From positions 1 through 15,350 of the forward strand of contig DEHT01000047.1 of NCBI GenBank assembly GCA_002352045.1: DNA of 15,350 bases. The letters run 5' to 3'. The first letter of the stretch is position 1. The number at the start of each line of letters is the position of its first letter. This document shows positions 1 to 6,326 of this stretch, in pieces. Source of the stretch: Chitinophagaceae bacterium UBA2793. Lineage in GTDB: Bacteria; Bacteroidota; Bacteroidia; Chitinophagales; Chitinophagaceae. The notes beneath the pieces are model-generated. The model searched no databases. It was not told the DNA's origin and saw only the letters and a program-made list of their open reading frames with translations. Both the position numbers and the translations under genes were made by a program.

Positions 1-30
1 AAAACTTCTCGGACAACAATAGTTTTAAAT

Positions 31-780
31 CTACGAATTCACCAACATCGATTTTTGTAAATAAGTTTTATTATCGGAGTAAATAAACAAGCAGGATCCA
101 TTTTTTATTTTTTCGATTATAGGTTTATTTAATTTTTCAGGAACTGCCGGACACCCATGGCTACGGCCAATATATCCCTGGCTACGAATATATTGCTCAC
201 TTACGTAATCGGCACCATGCATTACAATTGCCCGTTCGGATGCCCGATTATTAAATCCATTCTCCATTCCCTTTAAATACATAGAAAATCCGTTGCTGCC
301 TGAGTACGTACCTGATGTTACATAAAAACCCAGGCTGCTTTGATGGCTTTCGGGTTTATTTGAAAATAATTTAGCATATTCTTTTCCGGTGTTTTGTCCA
401 TGTGCTACATAAGTATTGAACAATAACTTAAAGTTAGAAATATCTATTATAAAAAGTCGTTTCTTGTAAGAAGGTTGAGTAAAATCTATAATGGTTAAAA
501 CTTTATCGTTTTTAAGCTTTCCATCTTTCTTTAGTTTGCTATACCCTTTTATTGCATAGCTAAATGCTTGTTCAGATAAACCAAGGTTATCCAACTGAAG
601 ACTATCGTATAGTGCTGCTTCAGGAGCAGTATTAGCTAATGTATTGACGGGGGCAATAAAAGAATCATTGGCAGTCAAACCTGTTTTGTGGCAATAGCCA
701 GAACCTTCAGGATAATTAAAGGATAAAAACAGCATAGAGACTGTCAATAAATAGATTCCCTGCAAACTGAATTTCTTCAT
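31..780 (-). CDS. Murein L,D-transpeptidase catalytic-domain protein (YkuD_2-like), exported
   Basis: Predicted periplasmic L,D-transpeptidase-like enzyme of the kind that forms or exchanges peptidoglycan cross-links or anchors proteins to them. The reading frame is open back to 870, but the Met at 780 is preferred. From there the protein (249 aa) begins with Lys-Lys and a hydrophobic stretch, a normal signal peptide of about 22 residues, whereas the 30 extra residues would bury it. The C-terminal half carries the family pattern: VAHGQNTG, then QSSLGFYVTSGTYSG, a His-Gly at 188-189, and the catalytic SHGCPAV motif at 207-213 with Cys210. These match the Bacteroidota YkuD_2 family (PF13645) better than classical YkuD. 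The N-terminal 100 residues are a helical-looking region I do not recognise. The gene is followed, across about 260 bases, by the separately terminated OmpA gene, so it is probably transcribed alone. Its own terminator lies outside the window. Substrate and cross-link type cannot be read from sequence. Confidence 0.85.
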   Translation of the reverse strand: MKKFSLQGIYLLTVSMLFLSFNYPEGSGYCHKTGLTANDSFIAPVNTLANTAPEAALYDSLQLDNLGLSEQAFSYAIKGYSKLKKDGKLKNDKVLTIIDFTQPSYKKRLFIIDISNFKLLFNTYVAHGQNTGKEYAKLFSNKPESHQSSLGFYVTSGTYSGSNGFSMYLKGMENGFNNRASERAIVMHGADYVSEQYIRSQGYIGRSHGCPAVPEKLNKPIIEKIKNGSCLFIYSDNKTYLQKSMLVNS

Positions 781-878
781 GTTTAGATATTGGTTACAAT
801 AGTTAAAGAAAAAACGAGTAAGTAGAGTTTTTGTTGTTTTTACCAGTGTGAATTTAAACAGACTTTTCAAACAGGGGG

Positions 879-886
879 CAAATGTA
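879..886 (-). promoter_or_regulatory. Candidate Bacteroidota -7 promoter box for the L,D-transpeptidase gene
   Basis: On the minus strand this reads TACATTTG, an exact match to the Bacteroidota TAnnTTTG -7 element. No convincing TTTG -33 box is seen about 20 bases upstream. Transcription would start around 873, giving a leader of roughly 90 bases to the ATG at 780. Motif match only. Confidence 0.4.
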
Positions 887-977
887 GTTAGCTCTAATAA
901 AAATAAAAGTTAAAGCTTAAAAATTTTTAATTAACCTCCACAAAAAGACACATCATCAAATTGAGTATCAATGAAAA

Positions 978-1004
978 AAGCCCCCCAAAAAAATTGGGGG
1001 GCTT
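978..1004 (-). terminator. Rho-independent terminator of the OmpA-family gene
   Basis: A perfect 11-bp stem (978-988 with 994-1004) containing six consecutive G-C pairs and a 5-base loop. On the minus strand it is followed by a run of T (complement of the A-run at 974-979). It lies 36 bases after the OmpA stop. The plus-strand side has no T-run, so it acts on the minus-strand gene. Confidence 0.9.
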
Positions 1005-1039
1005 CATCATTGAGCAAAAAGTGGAATTAAAATTTATAA

Positions 1040-2650
1040 TTAGTTAGACTTAATATCTACAGTATTTTTATCTCCACCACCAATTTCGCAATTGGTTGAA
1101 ATTCTGTCGGCACTAATACCTTCAGTTTCTACTAAGTAAGCTTTAATAGCATCTACTCTTTTTTGGCAATTAGCCTGAGAAGCTTTAGAAGCTTCAGGGT
1201 AACCATTTACAGTTACTGTGCAAGCAGCATTTGCTTTTAATTTAGCAGCAGTACTAGCTAACATTGCTTTTGCATCGCTACTTAAAGAAGCACTACCATT
1301 GCGGAAGCTTACGCTTGGATAATCGCTAGGGCATTGTGCGGTGGTACCACCTGGAACCATGTTTTTGCAACATTCTGGCTCAGGGCATTTACCAACACCA
1401 TCAGCATCTACTGGTTGACACTCGGTAGGAGTAATTAATTGTTTGTCTTTGTAATCAGGAACGCCATCACCATCAGTATCTTTAGAAACACCATGGGTAT
1501 CAACAGGAGCACCTGCCGGAGTATTTGGTTCACGGTCAAACTGATCGGTAACACCGTCGCCATCTGCATCATCCAAAACTGGTTTTGGAAGTTTCATGTG
1601 GCGTGGGTTGTTTAACTCGCTGTAAGCATAATCCAATGGATTCAACCACCATAATGGTTCAACAGCTTTAGCACCCAGGTTGAAATTTAAACCAACTGAT
1701 AAGTAGTTATATGAATCCCAGTTTCCGGTTTGAGCAGCATCTCCATAAGGATGTTCTTGCCATTGTTGACCATCCATCAAATCGTCTTTCACAAATGTGT
1801 GGCGATTTTCAATAGCCAAATTCATTCTCTTACCTAATTTGATTGCAACACCTGCCAATAAAGTAGTGTTTAAACGCAGAGTGTTATCACCTAATTTAGG
1901 GCGACGAGGACCATGGTTTTCAGCATCTGTTTCGTAAGAATCATCCAAACCATCTTTCAATGCTTTTAAAATATCTTTTTTGTCTTTGTATTCGGTTGGA
2001 GCAGCTATAGAACTGAAAAGGGCATAATAAGGATTGCCATTTTCGTCCAAAGCGTTTATTTTAACCTGGTATGCAGTAGCACCTACACCGGCACCACCAT
2101 ACAATACAAAACCGCTTTTATTTTTATGGAAACGGATATTGTTTAAGGTAAAAATACCCTGAATGCCCAAATCCTGCGTTTTGTTTTTGTAGTTATAATA
2201 AACCACATCTGCAGGACGACCAGGAATGGTAGTACCACCACCTAAATATGGAGCAGAATATTGAGTATTCCATGCCGGGTTGTTTCCGAAGTTTCTTGAT
2301 TGTAACCAGTTAAGGCCTTTTGCATTACCATATAAGTATTGCAGTCTTAAAGAGAATACATAACCCAAAGCTTTTCTTACATGAGCTGCAAAGCCTAATG
2401 TTGGAATTCTTGAACTTACGTCACCGGCTACGTGGAAGTTACCGGCTGAAACACCCACTTCCCACATGTTGCGTGGTTTTGAAGGAAAATTGTAAGTGTT
2501 GTTCCAAAATTCGTTTTGTTGAGGCATTCTTTTAGTAGTAATCACAGACGAATCATAAACGTCGTAACCACTGCCAGACTGAGCGAATGCACCCGTTGCC
2601 AAAAGCATAAAAACTCCGGCAAATAAAAATTTGTACTTTTTGCTTGTCAT
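1040..2650 (-). CDS. OmpA-family outer-membrane protein: beta-barrel, thrombospondin type 3 repeats, OmpA-like C-terminal domain
   Basis: A 536-residue outer-membrane protein expected to link the outer membrane to the cell wall. Residues 1-23 are a signal peptide ending in Ala-Phe-Ala before Gln24. Residues about 60-330 have alternating aromatic/glycine strand patterns typical of a beta-barrel. Residues 361-400 contain calcium-binding thrombospondin type 3 repeats (DADGDGVTD and DTDGDGVPD), with a weaker third copy near 414. The OmpA-like domain spans about 444-536. Its peptidoglycan-binding loop is unusual: where OmpA proteins have Gly-x-Thr-Asp, this has Gly-Tyr-Pro-Glu (483-486), although the expected Arg (498) is present. 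All eight cysteines lie after the barrel (411, 422, 427, 428, 440, 477, 495, 521), suggesting disulfides in the periplasmic part. The gene has its own promoter-like box and a strong terminator, so it is probably monocistronic. Such proteins are usually abundant structural porin-like proteins; pore function is not shown here. Confidence 0.92.
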   Translation of the reverse strand: MTSKKYKFLFAGVFMLLATGAFAQSGSGYDVYDSSVITTKRMPQQNEFWNNTYNFPSKPRNMWEVGVSAGNFHVAGDVSSRIPTLGFAAHVRKALGYVFSLRLQYLYGNAKGLNWLQSRNFGNNPAWNTQYSAPYLGGGTTIPGRPADVVYYNYKNKTQDLGIQGIFTLNNIRFHKNKSGFVLYGGAGVGATAYQVKINALDENGNPYYALFSSIAAPTEYKDKKDILKALKDGLDDSYETDAENHGPRRPKLGDNTLRLNTTLLAGVAIKLGKRMNLAIENRHTFVKDDLMDGQQWQEHPYGDAAQTGNWDSYNYLSVGLNFNLGAKAVEPLWWLNPLDYAYSELNNPRHMKLPKPVLDDADGDGVTDQFDREPNTPAGAPVDTHGVSKDTDGDGVPDYKDKQLITPTECQPVDADGVGKCPEPECCKNMVPGGTTAQCPSDYPSVSFRNGSASLSSDAKAMLASTAAKLKANAACTVTVNGYPEASKASQANCQKRVDAIKAYLVETEGISADRISTNCEIGGGDKNTVDIKSN

Positions 2651-2695
2651 AACTTAATGATTGATAGATTTCTAAATATACGAGTTGATTAAATG

Positions 2696-2728
2696 CAAAT
2701 TTATAGTAAACCAGTCAATTAACCACAA
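2696..2728 (-). promoter_or_regulatory. Candidate promoter of the OmpA-family gene
   Basis: On the minus strand there is TAAATTTG (2696-2703), an exact TAnnTTTG -7 box. A TTG-containing -33 element (TTG at 2726-2728) stands 22 bases upstream. Transcription would start near 2690, about 40 bases before the ATG at 2650. No Shine-Dalgarno sequence is evident, as is usual in this phylum. Confidence 0.5.
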
Positions 2729-2789
2729 TTTTTTTAGCAATTAATTAAGAGGATTAAAATGCAAAAAAAAGGCTTTTTGCTTATATTAT

Positions 2790-2876
2790 TGCATTAATTT
2801 AATGTTTTTTGTTTCTAAACTGTAAATAATCTGCATTAAAATAAAATAATTTGATATAGTTGCCCACTGCATTAAA
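2790..2876 (+). repeat. Three direct copies of TGCATTAA upstream of the polyprenyl synthase gene
   Basis: TGCATTAA occurs at 2790-2797, 2832-2839 and 2869-2876, at spacings of 42 and 37 bases (near 4.0 and 3.5 helical turns). The last copy ends 18 bases before the ATG at 2895. Two near-inverted relatives, ending in ATGCA, lie further left near 2689 and 2755. The repeats are in the divergent region between the OmpA gene and the polyprenyl synthase operon, where I see no consensus plus-strand promoter. They could be operator sites or chance in AT-rich DNA. Confidence 0.4.
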
Positions 2877-2894
2877 TTGCTTTTTTTTAAGCAA

Positions 2895-3857
2895 ATGGAT
2901 TTTATTAAAAACATTATAGGCCAAGAATTAAGCACTTTTGAGGAAAAATTCTCAGCATCTGTTAAAAGTAATACTGCCCTTTTAGATCGTATAATGAAAT
3001 ATATCATTAAGCGAAAGGGAAAGCAATTGCGCCCCATGTTTGTATTGTTAAGTGCCAAGCTGCATGGCCCGATCAACGAAAGTACTTATAGGGCTGCAGC
3101 TTTGGTTGAACTATTACATACTGCCACACTTGTACACGACGATGTGGTAGATGAATCATTTGAAAGAAGAGGTTTTTTTTCTATTAATGCTATTTGGAAA
3201 AATAAAATTGCCGTTTTAGTTGGTGATTACCTGCTTTCAAAAGGATTATTACTTTCTACCTCCAACAACGATTTTGAACATTTACATATTTTATCTGATG
3301 CGGTACAACAAATGAGTGAAGGCGAATTATTGCAAATTGAAAAGTCTCGCAAGCTCAATCTTGATGAACATATTTATTTTGAAATCATTCGCAATAAAAC
3401 AGCCTCGTTGCTTTCCTCAGCATGTGCTGTGGGCGCATACAGCACTACCAACAGCAAAGAAATTAGTGATAAAATGAAAGCTTTTGGCGAAAAAGTAGGC
3501 ATTGCTTTTCAAATAAAAGACGATTTGTTCGATTATGGAAAAGCCGATGTAGGCAAGCCAACCGGAAATGATATCAAAGAAAAAAAACTTACCCTGCCGC
3601 TTATTTATACACTTAACAAAATTGACAAAGCTGCCAAAAGAGAATTGATTTATATTATTAAAAATGAAAACCGTAATCCAAAAAAAGTACAGCATGTAAT
3701 TGACACTGTAATAAGCACAGGAGGTATTGAATATGCCGAAGAAAAAATGTTTGCTTACAGAGATGAGGCTTTGAATATATTAAAATCTTTCTCCGAATCG
3801 GCTGAAAGAAATGCACTGGAAGAACTGGTACGTTTTACTACAGACAGAAAATATTGA
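2895..3857 (+). CDS. ispB: Long-chain all-trans polyprenyl diphosphate synthase (IspB-like)
   Basis: A 320-residue trans-prenyltransferase that adds isopentenyl diphosphate to an allylic starter, giving the long isoprenoid diphosphate used for the quinone side chain (menaquinone in this phylum). The start is taken at the ATG at 2895; a TTG six codons upstream would add a Lys/Phe-rich leader not typical of the family. The conserved KGKQLRP is at 41-47. The first aspartate-rich motif DDVVD is at 82-86 within HTATLVHDDVVDES, closely resembling E. coli IspB. The second motif DDLFD is at 209-213, followed by GKPTGND. Small residues (Ala77, Thr78) before the first motif allow chain growth beyond C20, so a long-chain product is inferred; the exact length (C35, C40) is not determinable. 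It is the first gene of an operon with recJ (4-base overlap) and a methyltransferase. The symbol follows family likeness; the product may be heptaprenyl and not octaprenyl. Confidence 0.9.
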   Translation: MDFIKNIIGQELSTFEEKFSASVKSNTALLDRIMKYIIKRKGKQLRPMFVLLSAKLHGPINESTYRAAALVELLHTATLVHDDVVDESFERRGFFSINAIWKNKIAVLVGDYLLSKGLLLSTSNNDFEHLHILSDAVQQMSEGELLQIEKSRKLNLDEHIYFEIIRNKTASLLSSACAVGAYSTTNSKEISDKMKAFGEKVGIAFQIKDDLFDYGKADVGKPTGNDIKEKKLTLPLIYTLNKIDKAAKRELIYIIKNENRNPKKVQHVIDTVISTGGIEYAEEKMFAYRDEALNILKSFSESAERNALEELVRFTTDRKY

Positions 3858-5563
3858 CTTTGGAAAAAAGATGGAATTTATTAGATTATAACGATGCAGC
3901 TGCATCATCATTAAAAGATGCACTGAATGTATCAAAACCTATTTGTACAATTTTAACTCAAAGAGGAATAGAAACATTTGAAGACGCCAAAAATTATTTT
4001 CGTCCACAATTAAATATGTTGCACAGTCCTTGGCTTATGAAGGATATGCAGAAGGCAGTGGAAAGAATTTGTTTGGCTATAAATAGAGGAGAAAAAATTT
4101 TAGTATTTGGCGATTATGATGTGGATGGTACTACTGCTGTTGCATGCATGTATCGTTTTATTGTTTCCATTTACCATTCAGAAAAAGTAGATTTTTATAT
4201 TCCTCATCGTTATAGAGAAGGATATGGTGTAAGCAAAATGGGTATTGATTTTGCTCATTCGAATAATTTCTCATTAATTATTTGCCTCGACTGTGGGATA
4301 AAATCGGTTGAATTAATTGAGTATGCTTCTACACTAGGAATTGATTTTATAGTGTGCGACCATCATTTACCCGGCAACACTTTACCCAATGCCGCAGCAA
4401 TTTTAAATGCAAAACAAGCCGATTGCAATTATCCTTTTAAAGAATTATGTGGATGTGGGGTTGGTTTTAAATTAATTTGTGCTTTAACAGAGCAGTTGAA
4501 TCTTGCCGCAGATACCCCTCATCAATATTTAGATCTTGTAGCAACAGCAATAGCTGCCGATATAGTTTCTATGACCGGCGAAAACAGGATACTGGCTTAT
4601 TTTGGAATGCAACAAATAAACAGTAACCCTTCAGCAGGCATTAAAGCTTTAATGCAACTTTCGGGTCTCAAAGAAAAAATTCATATTACCAATGTAGTTT
4701 TTGCCATTGCTCCAAGAGTAAATGCGGCAGGCCGTATGGATGATGCCCGAAAGGCAGTACAGTTGTTTGTAGAAAAAAATTTTGAAAAAGCTTTGATATT
4801 GGCAGAAATACTCCACAATGACAATACGGATAGAAAAGATGCCGATAAATCTATTACGGAAGAAGCACTTGAAATAATACAAAGCGACCCATCGCTCCTG
4901 CAAAAAAAATCTACCGTAGTGTATAAAGCACATTGGCACAAAGGGGTGGTGGGCATTGTAGCATCGAGATTAATTGAACAGCACTACCGCCCTACTGTGG
5001 TGCTTACACAAAGCGGAGGCCTTGCTACCGGTAGTGCACGCAGTGTTCCCGGGTTTAATCTATATGAAGCTATTTATGAATGCAGAGAATATTTAACTGC
5101 TTACGGCGGGCATTTTGCCGCAGCAGGCTTAAGTATGCTACCCGAAAATGTTGAGGCCTTTCGCCACAGGTTTGAAGAAGTGGTTTCTTCGAGCATTGAT
5201 GAGCATTTATTAATCCCCGAAATAATTATTAATGCCGAAATAAATTTTACGGATATAAAAGAAGGATTTTACAATATCATTTGTCAAATGGAGCCCTTTG
5301 GTCCTGATAATATGCGGCCTGTTTTTATTTCTAAAAGGGTTATTAATACAGGTTACTCCCGCATTGTAAAAGAAAATCATATTCGTTTTGTTTTACAGCA
5401 AAGCAATCTAACCCTTACCGGCATTGGATTTAATATGGCATCAAAATTTAACCTGCTGCAAAAAAACCTTCCGATAGACATTGTATTTACCATTGATGAA
5501 AATGAATGGGAAGGGAACAAAACGCTTCAATTAAAAATGATTGATTTTAGATTGAGCGAATAA
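3854..5563 (+). CDS. recJ: Single-stranded-DNA-specific exonuclease RecJ
   Basis: A 569-residue 5'-to-3' single-strand DNA exonuclease of recombination and repair. It belongs to the DHH phosphoesterase superfamily and needs divalent metal. Metal-binding motifs are in the usual order: FGDYDVDG at 85-92, DCG at 146-148, DHH at 169-171, and Asp236 after the AAxAAD-like stretch. The RecJ signature PRVNAAGRMDDA follows at 287-298. The DHHA1 part includes WHKGVVGIVASRL (361-373), GSARS (393-397) and GGH (418-420). The C-terminal 110 residues fit the OB-fold domain. Length is normal for Bacteroidota RecJ. No in-frame ATG exists before residue 55, so a TTG start is required. TTG at 3854 overlaps the upstream TGA by four bases (TTGA); a second TTG at 3860 is the alternative. 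The overlap implies translational coupling to the polyprenyl synthase. Confidence 0.95.
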   Translation: MTLEKRWNLLDYNDAAASSLKDALNVSKPICTILTQRGIETFEDAKNYFRPQLNMLHSPWLMKDMQKAVERICLAINRGEKILVFGDYDVDGTTAVACMYRFIVSIYHSEKVDFYIPHRYREGYGVSKMGIDFAHSNNFSLIICLDCGIKSVELIEYASTLGIDFIVCDHHLPGNTLPNAAAILNAKQADCNYPFKELCGCGVGFKLICALTEQLNLAADTPHQYLDLVATAIAADIVSMTGENRILAYFGMQQINSNPSAGIKALMQLSGLKEKIHITNVVFAIAPRVNAAGRMDDARKAVQLFVEKNFEKALILAEILHNDNTDRKDADKSITEEALEIIQSDPSLLQKKSTVVYKAHWHKGVVGIVASRLIEQHYRPTVVLTQSGGLATGSARSVPGFNLYEAIYECREYLTAYGGHFAAAGLSMLPENVEAFRHRFEEVVSSSIDEHLLIPEIIINAEINFTDIKEGFYNIICQMEPFGPDNMRPVFISKRVINTGYSRIVKENHIRFVLQQSNLTLTGIGFNMASKFNLLQKNLPIDIVFTIDENEWEGNKTLQLKMIDFRLSE

Positions 5564-5573
5564 TATCAAGTAA

Positions 5574-6245
5574 ATGAAATTCTTCTCCTACCTCCGTTAT
5601 TTCTTTTTTTTAGCAACTAACTGGAATGTGCGAATTGCCATTCACATTTTACGCAATGAAATAAGAGGCGAAAAAAAGTATGGAATAATAAGCTCCGGTA
5701 CAAACAATTTAAAATCGCTTGAGGCGAAAGGAATAGATACCGACCACTCTACTTTTTACATGCCTGCCAGTTACGATATTTTAGAAGTAGTTTTTGCAAA
5801 ATGTAATCTGCCGGCTTCTAAACATTTTCTTGATATTGGCTGCGGCAAAGGCAGGGCTTTATGTGTGGCTGCTTATATGGGTGCAAAAAAAGTATCCGGT
5901 GTAGATTTTTCAAAAGATTTTTGTGAAGCTGCAAAATGGAATCTTCAAAAAATAAAAGAAAAAAATATTGATGTACAATACCAGGTATTTCACAACGATG
6001 CTTTTTATTTTGAAATACCCGCAGATGCGGATGTGATATTTTTGTTCAACCCTTTTGATGATGTAATAATGAGTGCGGTAATCGAAAACATTGAAATGAG
6101 TATAGAACAAAATCCTAGAGACATCAGCATAATATATGCAAACCCAATGGAGAAGCATTTATTTTTAGAAGCCGGTTATCTGCAAACTTTCCATATCCAA
6201 AAGCTACATTATTTGGAAGCTATCATATTAAAAAAGCCGGCATAA
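5574..6245 (+). CDS. Class I SAM-dependent methyltransferase, substrate unknown
   Basis: A 223-residue protein with a Rossmann-fold methyltransferase core. Motif I is LDIGCGKGR at 86-94, followed by an acidic residue at the end of the second strand (GVDFS, Asp111) for the SAM ribose. A motif IV-like segment, FLFNPF, lies at 156-161. The first 30 residues are aromatic and hydrophobic with basic residues (FFSYLRYFFFLATNW), possibly an amphipathic membrane-facing helix; it does not look like a cleaved signal peptide. The start ATG is 10 bases after the recJ stop, so the gene is the third member of the operon. The motif I sequence differs from the MenG/UbiE type, so a quinone methyltransferase role is not supported despite the polyprenyl synthase upstream. 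The pattern resembles the DOT1-like family of generic bacterial methyltransferases. The stop codon lies in the loop of the terminator hairpin. Confidence 0.85.
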   Translation: MKFFSYLRYFFFLATNWNVRIAIHILRNEIRGEKKYGIISSGTNNLKSLEAKGIDTDHSTFYMPASYDILEVVFAKCNLPASKHFLDIGCGKGRALCVAAYMGAKKVSGVDFSKDFCEAAKWNLQKIKEKNIDVQYQVFHNDAFYFEIPADADVIFLFNPFDDVIMSAVIENIEMSIEQNPRDISIIYANPMEKHLFLEAGYLQTFHIQKLHYLEAIILKKPA

Positions 6246-6253
6246 ACCGGCTT
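6234..6253. terminator. Hairpin between convergent genes, likely terminator for htpG and possibly for the methyltransferase operon
   Basis: A 7-bp perfect stem (AAGCCGG at 6234-6240 with CCGGCTT at 6247-6253) and a 6-base loop. Read on the minus strand it is followed by five T residues (two of them in the stem), fitting a terminator about 75 bases after htpG. Read on the plus strand there is no clean T-run, so termination of the methyltransferase operon would be weaker. The methyltransferase TAA (6243-6245) is inside the loop. Confidence 0.65.
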
Positions 6254-6326
6254 CTAAACTTATTAATAAACTGAAATGCAAAAATCAATTATGTTGCTGC
6301 TTTTTTAATATGGCATTCATATTTGA

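Noticed and set aside
781..870. N-terminal extension of the L,D-transpeptidase by 30 residues
   Set aside because: It would place a basic, non-conserved stretch before an otherwise ideal signal peptide beginning at the ATG at 780.
2786..3076. Minus-strand frame of about 96 codons opposite the polyprenyl synthase
   Set aside because: It overlaps a strongly conserved gene on the other strand, has low-complexity composition and no recognisable motif.
4649..4956. Two minus-strand frames opposite recJ
   Set aside because: They are antisense to the conserved RecJ signature region and look like shadows of its codon pattern.
5574..6245. Menaquinone methyltransferase (MenG/UbiE) assignment suggested by the polyprenyl synthase upstream
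   Set aside because: Motif I (LDIGCGKGR) and the rest of the sequence do not fit the MenG/UbiE signatures, and recJ intervenes.
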